Origin: Jejubacter calystegiae
Lineage (GTDB): Bacteria > Pseudomonadota > Gammaproteobacteria > Enterobacterales > Enterobacteriaceae
NCBI RefSeq assembly: GCF_005671395.1
Contig: NZ_CP040428.1
Coordinates: forward strand, 1,302,001 to 1,366,000
Direction of reading: 5' to 3'
DNA: 64,000 bases
Positions 8,110-19,326 of this stretch are shown here, one piece after another; position 1 is the first letter of the stretch; every line of letters begins with the position of its first letter. A program made the translations under genes and the position numbers. Under the pieces are notes generated by a model that saw only the letters and a list, made by a program, of their open reading frames with translations, had not been told where the DNA came from and did no database searches.

Positions 8110-8565
8110 TTACTGACGGCCGGAATGGCCAAAGCCGCCTTCGCCACGGTCGGTGACGTCGAAGGATTCAACCAGGTTAAATTCCGCCTGAACAACCGGA
8201 ACAAATACCATCTGGGCGATGCGTTCGCCCGGCTCGATAGTAAAGCTATCCTGACCGCGATTCCATACGGAGACCATGAGCTGACCCTGATAGTCGGAAT
8301 CGATAAGCCCTACCAGGTTACCCAGTACAACGCCGTGCTTGTGGCCCAGGCCGGAGCGCGGAAGAATCACGGCAGCAAGGCTTGGGTCGGCGATATGAAT
8401 GGCCAGACCGGTAGGCAGAAGCGTGGTTGCACCCGGCGCCAGTTCTACGGCGTCGTCCAGACAGGCACGCAGGTCAAGTCCGGCGGAGCCAGAGGTGGCA
8501 TAAGTTGGTAGCGGAAACTGCTGACCAACGCGCGGGTCCAGAATCTTAACGTCGATTTTTTTCAT
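8110..8565 (-). CDS. dut: Deoxyuridine 5'-triphosphate nucleotidohydrolase (dUTPase)
   Basis: A trimeric dUTPase that makes dUMP and pyrophosphate, supplying thymidylate synthesis and keeping uracil out of DNA. About 151 residues. The five family motifs are present, including [35 protein letters not shown] and the glycine-rich C-terminal [10 protein letters not shown]. Two adjacent ATGs (8568 and 8565) are possible; the second gives MKKIDVKIL. The start overlaps the end of coaBC by 20 bases, so the two are translationally coupled, as in E. coli. Confidence 0.97.
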   Translation of the reverse strand: MKKIDVKILDPRVGQQFPLPTYATSGSAGLDLRACLDDAVELAPGATTLLPTGLAIHIADPSLAAVILPRSGLGHKHGVVLGNLVGLIDSDYQGQLMVSVWNRGQDSFTIEPGERIAQMVFVPVVQAEFNLVESFDVTDRGEGGFGHSGRQ

Positions 8566-9763
8566 CATAACGGGTAACAATCTCGTCGAGTAACTGATGG
8601 CCAAGGAGAGACTTCCGCCCATGCGGCAGGATCTTATCTCCCCCCTGCCAGAAAAGATGCAGCGCATTGCTATCGCTATTAAATCCCTGATCAGACTGGG
8701 AAACATCGTTAGCGCAAATCAGATCGAGGTTTTTCCTCTCGCGTTTTTGCCGGGCATATTCTTCCACATTATTTGTTTCTGCGGCAAACCCAACAACGTA
8801 GGGTCGTCTGGTTTTTAAGGCTGCTACCCCGGCGACAATATCCGGGTTTTTGACCATTTTTATTGTTAATTCATCGCCTTGCTTTTTGATTTTCTCATCA
8901 GCGATTGCGGCAGCGCGGTAGTCGGCCACTGCGGCGCAGCCGATAAAAATATGCTGTTGCGCTGCGTGCTGTTGTACGGCAGCTTCCATCTCCAGGGCGG
9001 AAGTGACGTCGATACGTTTTACCCAGGGCGGCGTGGCCAGGGAAACCGGCCCGGCCACCAGGGTGACATTCGCGCCACGCGCAGCGGCGGCGGCGGCAAT
9101 GGCAAACCCCATCTTACCCGAGCTGTGATTGGTGATATAGCGCACCGGATCCAGCGGTTCGCGGGTTGGGCCGGCGGTAATCATGATATTCAGATGCTGG
9201 AGGTCTTTCGCTGGCGCGAAGTGATGCCCTGCCATATCGACGATGGTGAGCGGATCGAGCATGCGTCCGGGACCGATGTCGCCGCAGGCCTGGCTGCCGC
9301 TGTCCGGCCCCCAGATTAACAGTTCGCGGTCGGCCAGGACCCCAAGATTATGCTGGGTGGCGGCGGCGCGATACATCTGTTGGTTCATGGCAGGTACGAC
9401 CGCAACTGGCGCAGGCGTCGCCAGGCAGAGGGTGGAGACCAGATCGTTGGCCATGCCTGCGGCAATCCGGGCGATGAGGTCGGCAGTGGCAGGGGCCAGA
9501 ATCACCAGATCGGCCCATTTACCCAGCTCGATATGTCCCATAGCCGCTTCTGCTGCGGGATCCAGCAGGCTATCGGATACCGGGTAGCCGGAAACGGCCT
9601 GCAGGCTCATAGGCGTAATAAAGGCTTTGGCCGCATCGGTCATGGCCACACGTACCTCAGCGCCGTGCTCCCGCAGACGGCGTACCAGTTCGGGCGCTTT
9701 ATAGGCAGCGATGCCGCCGCTAATTCCCAGAACGATTTTCTTGCCGGAAAGCCCCATCATCAT
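8546..9763 (-). CDS. coaBC: Bifunctional phosphopantothenoylcysteine decarboxylase / phosphopantothenate-cysteine ligase
   Basis: A 405-residue fusion that makes 4'-phosphopantetheine in coenzyme A synthesis. The N-terminal CoaC flavoprotein domain (to about residue 190) has [10 protein letters not shown], the catalytic histidine in [20 protein letters not shown] and the cysteine in [13 protein letters not shown]. The C-terminal CoaB ligase has [24 protein letters not shown] and the lysine-rich KIKK loop. The gene begins with three ATGs in a row; the AGGAA site suits the first or second. It diverges from radC. Confidence 0.97.
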   Translation of the reverse strand: MMMGLSGKKIVLGISGGIAAYKAPELVRRLREHGAEVRVAMTDAAKAFITPMSLQAVSGYPVSDSLLDPAAEAAMGHIELGKWADLVILAPATADLIARIAAGMANDLVSTLCLATPAPVAVVPAMNQQMYRAAATQHNLGVLADRELLIWGPDSGSQACGDIGPGRMLDPLTIVDMAGHHFAPAKDLQHLNIMITAGPTREPLDPVRYITNHSSGKMGFAIAAAAAARGANVTLVAGPVSLATPPWVKRIDVTSALEMEAAVQQHAAQQHIFIGCAAVADYRAAAIADEKIKKQGDELTIKMVKNPDIVAGVAALKTRRPYVVGFAAETNNVEEYARQKRERKNLDLICANDVSQSDQGFNSDSNALHLFWQGGDKILPHGRKSLLGHQLLDEIVTRYDEKNRR

Positions 9764-9903
9764 TGGTTCCTGTAGTCATTTTCAGTCAGTGTAATGGCCT
9801 CATTTTACCATAACCCTTGCATCGTGATCGGCGTGTGCATTGCGAGATGTGCCGCAAATTGTTTGTTTCTTGCTCGACGCCATGTGGACTCTTACGACAA
9901 AAT

Positions 9904-9923
9904 AACTGTAATTATATACAGTA
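9904..9923 (+). promoter_or_regulatory. LexA (SOS) box in front of radC
   Basis: CTGTAATTATATACAG at 9906-9921 has the CTGT-N8-ACAG form of the LexA operator. Counting the flanks, 17 of 20 positions match the TACTGT(AT)4ACAGTA consensus. It lies 18 bases before the radC start, over or near the likely -10 region, so LexA bound here should repress radC. Match to the consensus is seen directly; regulation is inferred. Confidence 0.75.
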
Positions 9924-9941
9924 TTTGAGAAGGAGGACAGT

Positions 9942-10607
9942 ATGGATGGCGAATTATCGATTCTGCCGCGGGAAAAGCTGTTGTGTTATGGTGCCAGCGC
10001 GCTGACGGATGTTGAACTGCTGGCTCTTTTTCTGCGCACAGGCAGACCGGGAATGCATGTGCTGGAATTATCGAACAGATTACTTCAGCATTTTTGTTCG
10101 TTGCGACGGCTACTGACTGCTGAACTGGATGATTTTAAAGTCGTTGGCGGTATTGGGCACGCTAAATATACGCAGCTCAGGGCTATTGCGGAGCTGGCGC
10201 GACGCTATCATGCGTCTCAGATGGAAGAGGAGAAACCGTTACTTAACCCTGAAATGGTGCGCTATTTTTTGCAGGGCCAGCTGGCGGATGAAGAGCGGGA
10301 AATTTTTATGGTGCTGTTTCTGGATAATCGTAATCGGGTTATCAGCCACGGTCGGTTATTTTCCGGCACGCTAAGCCATGTGGAGGTTCATCCGCGGGAA
10401 ATTGTCCGCGAAGCGTTGAAACATAATGCGGCGGCGGTGATTCTGGCCCATAATCATCCTTCGGGCAAAGCGGAACCCAGCCGCGCCGACCGGCTACTGA
10501 CGGAAAATATCGTCAGGAGCTGTAATTTGATGGAGATTCGGGTGCTGGATCACCTGGTTATCGGCCGCGGAGAGAGCATCTCTTTTGCCGAACGCGGGTG
10601 GATTTAG
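9942..10607 (+). CDS. radC: RadC (JAB/MPN domain protein)
   Basis: A 221-residue protein of the RadC family. The N-terminal part (to about residue 100) contains the helix-hairpin-helix-like segment [18 protein letters not shown]. The C-terminal JAB/MPN+ metalloprotease-like domain has [14 protein letters not shown], the zinc motif (His-x-His-Pro...Ser...Asp). No protease or repair activity has been firmly shown for the family. AGGAGG lies 8 bases before the ATG. A strong LexA box sits directly upstream. Confidence 0.95.
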   Translation: MDGELSILPREKLLCYGASALTDVELLALFLRTGRPGMHVLELSNRLLQHFCSLRRLLTAELDDFKVVGGIGHAKYTQLRAIAELARRYHASQMEEEKPLLNPEMVRYFLQGQLADEEREIFMVLFLDNRNRVISHGRLFSGTLSHVEVHPREIVREALKHNAAAVILAHNHPSGKAEPSRADRLLTENIVRSCNLMEIRVLDHLVIGRGESISFAERGWI

Positions 10608-10649
10608 AGCAGATCGCGCGATCCTTCGGGATCTTTATCTGTTCGGGAC

Positions 10650-10678
10650 TTGAGCACATCCCTGACACAGCGTATACT
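10650..10678 (+). promoter_or_regulatory. Sigma-70 promoter of rpmB-rpmG
   Basis: TTGAGC (10650-10655) and TATACT (10673-10678) are separated by exactly 17 bases. The start would leave a leader of about 140 nt before rpmB. The promoter overlaps nothing coding: radC ends at 10607. Confidence 0.75.
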
Positions 10679-10712
10679 ACGCCACCTTTGAGAATCTCGG
10701 GTTTGGCATTTG

Positions 10713-10753
10713 GGCCTGGCATACGCGGTTCAAATGAACTGCAGGACCAGGCC
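10713..10753 (+). promoter_or_regulatory. Structured leader of the rpmB-rpmG mRNA
   Basis: GGCCTGG (10713-10719) pairs with CCAGGCC (10747-10753). Inside it GCGGTTC-AAAT-GAACTGC makes a second stem, giving one long interrupted hairpin between the promoter and rpmB. It could be a control site for L28/L33 or another regulator, but no binding motif is recognised. Confidence 0.4.
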
Positions 10754-10803
10754 AACAGCAGGCCTGACGAGGCTGCCAATACCCTATACGAAGCTCGAGC
10801 TAA

Positions 10804-11061
<258 letters not shown>

Positions 11062-11071
11062 GAGGAACTGA

Positions 11072-11242
<171 letters not shown>

Positions 11243-11261
11243 TTTTAGTGGATTGTACGAA

Positions 11262-11286
11262 AACCCGGCTTCGGCCGGGTTTTTTT
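11262..11286 (+). terminator. Rho-independent terminator of rpmB-rpmG
   Basis: AACCCGGC-TTCG-GCCGGGTT with a stable TTCG tetraloop is followed by a T run. It ends 25 bases before mutM, so mutM transcription depends on read-through or a promoter of its own. Confidence 0.9.
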
Positions 11287-11310
11287 GTTTCCGGGGTATG
11301 GGAGGAGAGC

Positions 11311-12608
<1,298 letters not shown>

Positions 12609-13886
12609 TTAATGCATCCTGGTGGGTAAGTAAGGATCCAGTAACTGCAGAAGCCGCTGTAGCGCACCCTGATTCTGGTATAGCACCTCGACGGCATGGC
12701 GGCCATAGTAACTGCGATAATCCTCATCAGAGAGCAGAGAACTCATCTCCTTCACCAGCGATGTGGCGTCGGTAACGGTGATTAGCCCGTTTGCCTGCTC
12801 AAGACGCGCGCAGATATCCTTAAAGTTGAAAATATGGGGCCCCATTAGTACCGGAATGGCGTGGGCAGCAGGCTCCAGAGGATTATGACCGCCGCGCTCA
12901 ACCAGAGAGCCGCCGACAAAAGCCATATCTGCAATGCCATAGAGCAGCATCAGCTCGCCCATGCTATCGCCAATCACCACCTGGGTACTGCCGGATGGCA
13001 CTTCACCAGAAGAACGGGTAATAAAGCTCAGACCCGCTTCTCGTACCAGATCAATGGCATCGGGGAAGCGTTCCGGATGGCGCGGTACCAGGATAAGCAG
13101 CAGATTGGGGTATTGCTTAAGCAACTGCTGATGAGCCGCCACGATAATGCTTTCTTCACCTTCGTGGGTGCTGGCGGCGATCCAGACCGGACGATGTGGA
13201 GCCCACTGGCGGCGTAAGGTAACGGATCTGGCGGCCATCTGCGGCGTGACGGAGATATCAAACTTCAGACTGCCGGTGATGGCAAGCTGTGAACGTTTGG
13301 CGCCAAGTTGAATAAAACGTTCACCGTCTTCTTCGTTCTGGGCGGCGATAAGCGTGATTCGACGCATTAGCGTACGCACAAAGCGCCCCAGTTTGGCATA
13401 ACCTTTTGCCGAGCGTTCAGAAAGACGAGCGTTAGCAATAACCAGTGGGATCTGACGACGATGCAGTGCAGAAATCAGATTTGGCCACAGCTCGGTTTCC
13501 ATAATCAGCACCAGCCGGGGATCGACCCGATCGAGAAAGCGGTTTAATGCATCTGGCAGATCGTAGGGCAGATAGACGTGTTGGACGTCGTCGCCGAAAG
13601 CGGAAAGCACGCGTTCAGAGCCGGTGGGAGTCATTGTTGTGACGGTAATCGGCAGGGAGGGGTGGCTATGGCGCAGGGCGCGAACCAGCGGAATTGCCGC
13701 CAGAGTTTCGCCAACCGAGACCGAATGCAGCATAATCCCGCCGCCTTTCAGCTCTTTATTATAGAAGCCGTAACGTTCTCCCCAGCGCTTGCGATAGGCT
13801 GGTGCCTTACGACCACGCAGCCAAAGCCGAATCCAGATTAGCGGTTGGATTAGGTAAAGCAGCGTCGTGTAAAGCAATTGGAGCAT
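12609..13886 (-). CDS. waaA: 3-deoxy-D-manno-octulosonic acid (Kdo) transferase
   Basis: A 425-residue GT30 enzyme of the inner membrane face that adds two Kdo residues to lipid IVA, the first step of LPS core assembly. An N-terminal hydrophobic anchor (residues 3-22) is followed by the first Rossmann domain with the catalytic Glu60 in HSVSVGETLAAI. The C-terminal domain contains GGSLVERGGHNPLEPAA. The length equals that of E. coli. It is transcribed away from the waaQ operon. Confidence 0.97.
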   Translation of the reverse strand: MLQLLYTTLLYLIQPLIWIRLWLRGRKAPAYRKRWGERYGFYNKELKGGGIMLHSVSVGETLAAIPLVRALRHSHPSLPITVTTMTPTGSERVLSAFGDDVQHVYLPYDLPDALNRFLDRVDPRLVLIMETELWPNLISALHRRQIPLVIANARLSERSAKGYAKLGRFVRTLMRRITLIAAQNEEDGERFIQLGAKRSQLAITGSLKFDISVTPQMAARSVTLRRQWAPHRPVWIAASTHEGEESIIVAAHQQLLKQYPNLLLILVPRHPERFPDAIDLVREAGLSFITRSSGEVPSGSTQVVIGDSMGELMLLYGIADMAFVGGSLVERGGHNPLEPAAHAIPVLMGPHIFNFKDICARLEQANGLITVTDATSLVKEMSSLLSDEDYRSYYGRHAVEVLYQNQGALQRLLQLLDPYLPTRMH

Positions 13887-14290
13887 AGTACATTCTTGTG
13901 CTGGGAACTTGCAGGGGATTCTATGTATTTCACTCCGCCATTGCCATTACTTTCGCGGCATCCGGGAATTAGACTGGAAGATTTATTAATTAACGCTTTG
14001 TTTTAAAAGATTTTTGTTGGGGGTATTCCGGCCCAATAGAAAGCGCATAAAACCGTTTGCCTGTCTCTTTTTGGTACTCTTCAGTGTCGTGACAGAAAAT
14101 TCTTCATATCATTGAAATAAAGGGAAAATTAATTTATTCGCGCAAAAAACATTCAACTCGGCTTAATGCAGAGGAAGTGGTACACTAGCGGACTAAATTT
14201 AAGAAGCGGGTCAGTGAACAGGTAGCTGTAAAGCCTGGGGCGGTAGCGTACCCTTTTGTTGCGACTGGCAGTGTCTGATTAGCTAAAGAG
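13887..14290 (+). other. 404-bp spacer between waaA and waaQ
   Basis: This non-coding stretch separates the divergent waaA and waaQ operons. It is AT-rich in its centre and holds the JUMPStart/ops element near its right end. TACACT at 14181-14186 could be a -10 for the waaQ operon, but no good -35 was found. No small ORF with a ribosome site was seen. Confidence 0.7.
14212..14250 (+). promoter_or_regulatory. JUMPStart element with ops (RfaH recruitment site)
   Basis: This 39-bp stretch starts CAGTGAACAGGTAGCTGTAA and ends with GGCGGTAGCGTA at 14239-14250, the ops sequence with one change in the last base. ops pauses RNA polymerase and loads RfaH, which lets transcription run to the end of long LPS, capsule and sex-factor operons. 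It lies 41 bases before waaQ. Confidence 0.92.
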
Positions 14291-15355
14291 ATGCTTGTGG
14301 AAAAGTCATTTAACAGAATTCTCATCATCAAAATGCGTTTTCATGGGGATATGCTGCTAACCACGCCGGTTATCAGCACGCTTAAGCGGCGTTACCCCGA
14401 TGCGCAAATAGATGTTCTGCTCTACCAGGATACCATCCCGATTCTTTCAGAAAATCCGGAGATTCATGCCCTGTATGGCATGGCGAAAAAAGGGTCAGGA
14501 ACCAAAGAGAAAATAAGTAATTTTCTGAGCCTGGTTAAGACGCTGCGTGCCCGACGTTATGATCTGATCGTGAATTTGACCGATCAGTGGATGGTTTCGT
14601 TACTGGTGCGGTTATTGCCTGCCCGACTCAAACTCTCTCAGGATTACCATCACCGGCAGTCCGCTTTCTGGAAAAACAGTTTTACCAATATGGTGCCGAT
14701 TCAGGGGGAGCATATTGTTGAACGCAATCTTTCGGTGCTGGCGCCTCTGGATGTGACCGATTATTACCGTGACACAACGATGAGCTATCGACCCGAGCAC
14801 TGGGAAAAACTTCGTACTCAACTGGCAGAGCAGGACATCACCGGGCAATATGTGGTGATCCAGCCGACAGCCAGACAGCTGTTTAAATGCTGGGACGACG
14901 AGAAATTTTCTGAAGTAGTCGATGCGTTGCAACAGCGTGGTTATGCTGTGGTGCTGACCTGCGGGCCCGGGGAAGAGGATTTAGCCTGTGTCAGACGCAT
15001 CGCCGAAGGATGCCAGCATAAGCCTGTGACGGCGCTGGCGGGTAAAACGCGATTCCCGGAACTGGCTGCGCTAATCGATCATGCCGCGCTCTTTATTGGC
15101 GTCGATTCTGCCCCGATGCATATTGCCGCGGCGGTAAAAACGCCGATCGTCTGTCTGTTTGGCGCCACCGACCATGTGTTCTGGCGTCCCTGGTCGGATA
15201 ACGCGATTCAACTTTGGGCGGGAGATTATCAACCTATGCCGGAACGTAAGGATCGGGATCGCAGTAAAAAATATCTCTCCGTTATTCCGGCACAGGATGT
15301 GATTGCCGCAGCGGATAAACTGCTGGCCGTTGCCCCGCAAGAGGCAACATCATGA
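14291..15355 (+). CDS. waaQ: LPS heptosyltransferase III
   Basis: A 354-residue GT9 glycosyltransferase that adds the side-branch heptose III to heptose II of the inner core. The N-terminus RILIIKMRFHGDMLLTTPVI is the family motif, and the nucleotide-sugar site FIGVDSAPMHIAAA lies in the C-terminal domain. It is the first gene after the ops element. The stop overlaps waaG by 4 bases (ATGA), indicating translational coupling. Confidence 0.95.
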   Translation: MLVEKSFNRILIIKMRFHGDMLLTTPVISTLKRRYPDAQIDVLLYQDTIPILSENPEIHALYGMAKKGSGTKEKISNFLSLVKTLRARRYDLIVNLTDQWMVSLLVRLLPARLKLSQDYHHRQSAFWKNSFTNMVPIQGEHIVERNLSVLAPLDVTDYYRDTTMSYRPEHWEKLRTQLAEQDITGQYVVIQPTARQLFKCWDDEKFSEVVDALQQRGYAVVLTCGPGEEDLACVRRIAEGCQHKPVTALAGKTRFPELAALIDHAALFIGVDSAPMHIAAAVKTPIVCLFGATDHVFWRPWSDNAIQLWAGDYQPMPERKDRDRSKKYLSVIPAQDVIAAADKLLAVAPQEATS

Positions 15356-16476
15356 TTGTCGCGTTCTGTCTCTATAAATATTTTCCCTTTGGGGGCTTAC
15401 AGCGCGACTTTCTGCGTATTGCTAACACGGTAGCGGCACGCGGCCACAAGGTTCGGGTTTACGTTCAGTCCTGGAGTGGCGAGAAGCCGGAAGCGCTTGA
15501 GATTATTCAGGTGCCGGTGACGTCCCGCACCAATCATGGGCGCAATACTCAATACTATGAGTGGGTACAGGTGCATTTGCAGCAGCACCCCGTAGATCGG
15601 GTGGTTGGATTTAACAAAATGCCGGGGCTGGATGTCTACTATGCGGCGGATGTCTGCTACGCCGAAAAAGTGGAACGAGAGAAAGGTTTTTTCTATCGCC
15701 TGACCGGGCGCTACAGGCATTATATGTCGTTTGAGCGGGCCACCTTCCAGCAGGGGGCAAAGACCGAGCTGTTGATGTTGACGGATAAGCAGATTGCCGA
15801 TTTTCGTCGCCATTATCATACCGAGCCGGAGCGTTTTCATATTCTGCCGCCGGGTATCTATCCGGATCGCAGATACAGCAATCAACCCGCGGGTGCCCGT
15901 TTGACGGCGCGTGAGAAAAACGGAATTGCTCAGGATGATTACCTGGTACTGCAGGTGGGGTCCGATTTTAAACGTAAGGGCGTCGATCGCAGCATTCGGG
16001 CTGTGGCGTCGCTTCCAGAAGAGATTCGCCAGCGCACGTGCTTGATGGTAGTGGGGCAGGATAAGCCAGGACGCTTTGCACAACTTGCGGAACAGCTCTC
16101 TGTGGCTGACCAGGTCAGCTTCTTCAGCGGTCGTAATGATGTCGCGGAACTAATGGCGGCAGCCGATCTGCTGATTCATCCCGCTTACCAGGAAGCCGCG
16201 GGCATCGTGCTGCTGGAAGCCGTTGCTGCAGGTTTGCCGGTACTGGTTACCTCGGTGTGCGGCTATGCTTACTATATTGCGGATGGACAGTGCGGCGCTG
16301 TGATTCAGGAACCGTTCGAACAATCTCAGTTGAATGTGCGGCTGCTCGAAGGGTTACAGAATGAAGAGGTTCGTAAAACCTGGGCGGAAGCCGCTCGCTA
16401 TTATGCCGACACGCAGGACTTATACAGCCTGCCGGAAAAGGCGGCTGATATCATAACAGGTAAGGGGCATGGTTGA
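15352..16476 (+). CDS. waaG: LPS core glucosyltransferase I
   Basis: A 374-residue GT4 enzyme that transfers the first glucose of the outer core onto heptose II. It begins [20 protein letters not shown], the acceptor-side glycine loop. The retaining GT4 motif [18 protein letters not shown] is near residue 281. An amphipathic region before the GT4 core suits membrane association. It overlaps waaQ by 4 bases and waaP by 8 bases. Confidence 0.96.
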   Translation: MIVAFCLYKYFPFGGLQRDFLRIANTVAARGHKVRVYVQSWSGEKPEALEIIQVPVTSRTNHGRNTQYYEWVQVHLQQHPVDRVVGFNKMPGLDVYYAADVCYAEKVEREKGFFYRLTGRYRHYMSFERATFQQGAKTELLMLTDKQIADFRRHYHTEPERFHILPPGIYPDRRYSNQPAGARLTAREKNGIAQDDYLVLQVGSDFKRKGVDRSIRAVASLPEEIRQRTCLMVVGQDKPGRFAQLAEQLSVADQVSFFSGRNDVAELMAAADLLIHPAYQEAAGIVLLEAVAAGLPVLVTSVCGYAYYIADGQCGAVIQEPFEQSQLNVRLLEGLQNEEVRKTWAEAARYYADTQDLYSLPEKAADIITGKGHG

Positions 16477-17266
16477 ATTAAAAGCGCCTTTTGACACGCT
16501 CTGGCTGGGTAAAGATGCCTTTGTTGAAGCGTCGCGGCTGCAGGGCGATGTGTTTCGCGAACTGGAAAGCAGGCGGACGATACGCTTCGAAGTGAATAAC
16601 GCCAGCTATTTCCTGAAATGGCACCAGGGTACCACGCTTAAAGAGGCGATAAAAAACCTGATCTCCTTACGGCTGCCGGTATTGGGAGCTGACAGGGAAT
16701 GGAATGCTATTCATCGTCTGAAGGCCCTTGGCGTTGATACGATGGAAGGAGTTGCATTTGGTCAGAAAGGAAGTAATCCGCTACGGCGCACCTCATTTAT
16801 TATCACTGAAGATTTATCGCCCGCCATTAGTCTTGAGGATTATTGTGCCGACTGGATAATGAATCCCCCTGCACGGGATATTAAACGGATGCTGATTCGC
16901 CGCCTGGCAACTATGGTGCGCAAGATGCATCTGGGGGGGGTGAACCATCGGGACTGTTATCTGTGCCATTTTTTATTGCGGCAGCCGTTTAACGGAACCG
17001 AAGAGGATATGAAGCTTTCCGTTATCGATTTGCACCGTGCTCAAATTCGGCGGCAGGTACCACAACGCTGGCGCGATAAGGATCTGATTGGGCTTTATTT
17101 TTCATCCCTAGAGATAGGATTAACTTCCCGGGATGTATATCGTTTCTTACAGATCTATTTTAAACAACCTTTGCGAAATATTTTAAAAAATGAATCTGGA
17201 TTATTTTTAACTGCTCACCGTAAAGCAGAAAAAATAAGAGAAAGAACAGTTAGGAAATCACTTTAG
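16469..17266 (+). CDS. waaP: LPS core heptose I kinase
   Basis: A 265-residue kinase that phosphorylates O-4 of heptose I, needed for outer-membrane stability and for later WaaY action. The protein-kinase-like fold has [11 protein letters not shown]-type lysine at about residue 50 and the catalytic loop [12 protein letters not shown] with Asp162, matching the E. coli catalytic residue. The DFG-like Asp is in [10 protein letters not shown] content falls toward the 3' end, where the AT-rich part of the locus begins. Confidence 0.96.
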   Translation: MVELKAPFDTLWLGKDAFVEASRLQGDVFRELESRRTIRFEVNNASYFLKWHQGTTLKEAIKNLISLRLPVLGADREWNAIHRLKALGVDTMEGVAFGQKGSNPLRRTSFIITEDLSPAISLEDYCADWIMNPPARDIKRMLIRRLATMVRKMHLGGVNHRDCYLCHFLLRQPFNGTEEDMKLSVIDLHRAQIRRQVPQRWRDKDLIGLYFSSLEIGLTSRDVYRFLQIYFKQPLRNILKNESGLFLTAHRKAEKIRERTVRKSL

Positions 17267-17278
17267 CCTGAGGTTGTT

Positions 17279-18286
17279 ATGTATTTTCATGAGAGTGAAG
17301 TTATCAGGGATAAAATCATTCTTGGTAATGAGATAGATCACGGGAGTGAGACGCAACACATAGCTTATGGTACAGATGCGGGCTTTTTGATTGGTTGTGC
17401 GGTCTCGGTTGCATCAGTGCTTCAGAATAATAAAGATAAGACTTTTTGTTTTCATCTTTTTACTGATAAATGTGATAGCCAGAATATTTCTAAATTCCAA
17501 CAGCTTTCTAAGGAGTTTTCTTCCTGCATCATTGTTTATATTATATCAACAGAAAGGCTGATTGGTTTGCCAAGTAATAAGTTATGGTCAACTGCAATTT
17601 ATTACCGATTTATCATTGCTGATATTCTTCGTGAAAAATGTCAGCGGGTTTTATACCTTGACTCAGATATTATTTGTCAGGGGGATATTAGTGAGCTTTT
17701 TCTGGTTTCATTGGCAGATAACATCATCGCTGCATCTATCGATAGAAATAAGGAATGGTGGCAGAATAGAGCTCATGCCCTGAATATGCCAGAGTTAGAA
17801 AATGGGTATTTTAATAGTGGCGTGTTAGTTATTAATACTAATGGATGGGCATCTTTTAACCTTAGTGAAAAAGCCATATCACTATTGTCAGACGATAACG
17901 TAGTTCCCAGGCTAGGATATTATGATCAGGATGTTTTAAATATTCTAACTTGTGGGAATGTATTATTTATTAATCCTATTTTCAATACTCAATATAGTTT
18001 GAATTATGAGTTAAAAGATCATCCAGATTGCCCAATAGAAGATACAACAAAGCTGATTCACTACGTGGGACCAACTAAACCATGGCATATTTGGGCAAAA
18101 GATTATCTTGCTGCGAGACCCTTCGTGCAAGCAAAAGAGGCCTCCCCATGGTGTGATACCCCGTACCAAAAACCATCAACTGCGATGCAGTATCGTTATG
18201 CAGCAAAACACAGTCTGAAGGCAGGGGAATATATTGCTGGTGCTTGTTTTTATTACTCCTATATCTTTTGTAAAATATTTAAATGA
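17279..18286 (+). CDS. waaI: LPS core galactosyltransferase, WaaI/WaaO-like (GT8)
   Basis: A 335-residue GT8 glycosyltransferase. N-terminal HIAYGTDAGFLIGCAVSVASVL binds the nucleotide sugar, LYLDSDIIC is the DxD metal motif (about residues 125-133), and FNSGVLVINTNGW plus HYVGPTKPWH complete the family pattern. It resembles WaaI (Salmonella) and WaaO (E. coli), which add the second hexose of the outer core by an alpha-1,3 bond. A TTGTTATG start context is weak. The gene is much more AT-rich than waaQ/G. WaaI versus WaaO (Gal versus Glc donor) cannot be told from sequence. Confidence 0.85.
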   Translation: MYFHESEVIRDKIILGNEIDHGSETQHIAYGTDAGFLIGCAVSVASVLQNNKDKTFCFHLFTDKCDSQNISKFQQLSKEFSSCIIVYIISTERLIGLPSNKLWSTAIYYRFIIADILREKCQRVLYLDSDIICQGDISELFLVSLADNIIAASIDRNKEWWQNRAHALNMPELENGYFNSGVLVINTNGWASFNLSEKAISLLSDDNVVPRLGYYDQDVLNILTCGNVLFINPIFNTQYSLNYELKDHPDCPIEDTTKLIHYVGPTKPWHIWAKDYLAARPFVQAKEASPWCDTPYQKPSTAMQYRYAAKHSLKAGEYIAGACFYYSYIFCKIFK

Positions 18287-19323
18287 AAGCTGACACGATG
18301 AATTACAATATAAGTTCGGCAATAGTATCCACCACTTGTATCGATTACTCAGAAAGTGATTGTTCGGATTGGTTTCATGTTACATGGGGTGTTGATGAAA
18401 ACTATCAATTTGGTGTTGCTATATCTGCAACGTCACTCCTGATTCATAATCAACATATCCATTTTTGTTTTCACATTTTTCTGGATACAGTCTCTGATCA
18501 TTATCTTGAAAAAATGCATCAGTTAGCAAAGGATTTCAGTATCCGAATTGTAATATATACGGTCTCGTCAGAGATATTCTCAAAATTACCCAGCACTCGA
18601 ATCTGGTCGTATGCGATGTATTTTCGGTTGCTTGGTTTTGAGTATTTAGGCAGTCTTTGCCCAAAGGTATTATATCTGGATGCAGATGTTATTTGTAAAG
18701 AAAGGATAGACGAATTACACCAACTTGACTTTGGTGATAAAGTTGCGGCTGTTGTCAAGGATATATCATCTACCCAAAGTAAGAGTATAAAAAAACTGGG
18801 GATGGAACATCTTACCAACCTGGAGTATTTTAATTCCGGGGTTATGTATGTTGATCTCGAAAAATGGCAGTATGGTGATTTTACCAATAAGGTTCTGGAC
18901 TTATTATTTGATCCAAATGTTGGGGGGAAGGTTAAATATCCTGATCAGGATGCGCTTAATATTGTAATGAGTGGAAAGTTGATTTATCTATCAGAACGGT
19001 ATAATAAAATCTATTCATTAAAAAATGAACTGTCTGACAAGACTCATTCCCTTTATTTAAATACGATCAAAAAAGACACGATATTTATTCATTATACTGG
19101 AATTACTAAGCCATGGCACAAATGGGCTAATTATCCATCTGCCAATTATTTTTATACTGCATACAAACAGTCTCCATGGTGTAATGATGCATTGAAATTG
19201 GCCTGTACCCTTCCAGAGAAGCAGAAAAGATATAAGCATGAAATAAATCAAGGACATTATTTTAAAGGGATTATTTCCTGTGCCGAGTATAATATAAATA
19301 AATTTTTTGTCAGGTGGTCATAA
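18283..19323 (+). CDS. waaJ: LPS core glycosyltransferase, WaaJ/WaaR-like (GT8)
   Basis: A GT8 enzyme of 346 residues if the first ATG is used (341 from the ATG at 18298). LYLDADVIC is the DxD motif; FNSGVMYVDLEKW and HYTGITKPWHKWA are typical of the WaaJ/WaaR group, which adds the third hexose of the outer core. It differs from the preceding GT8 and is probably an old duplicate. The first ATG overlaps the stop of the previous gene (ATGA). No strong ribosome site is visible, consistent with coupled translation. Confidence 0.83.
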   Translation: MKADTMNYNISSAIVSTTCIDYSESDCSDWFHVTWGVDENYQFGVAISATSLLIHNQHIHFCFHIFLDTVSDHYLEKMHQLAKDFSIRIVIYTVSSEIFSKLPSTRIWSYAMYFRLLGFEYLGSLCPKVLYLDADVICKERIDELHQLDFGDKVAAVVKDISSTQSKSIKKLGMEHLTNLEYFNSGVMYVDLEKWQYGDFTNKVLDLLFDPNVGGKVKYPDQDALNIVMSGKLIYLSERYNKIYSLKNELSDKTHSLYLNTIKKDTIFIHYTGITKPWHKWANYPSANYFYTAYKQSPWCNDALKLACTLPEKQKRYKHEINQGHYFKGIISCAEYNINKFFVRWS

Positions 19324-19326
19324 GAA

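Noticed and set aside
18283-19323. Possibility that the two adjacent GT8 genes are a frameshifted duplicate
   Set aside because: Each has a full set of GT8 motifs and its own stop, and they differ clearly, like WaaI and WaaJ of Salmonella.
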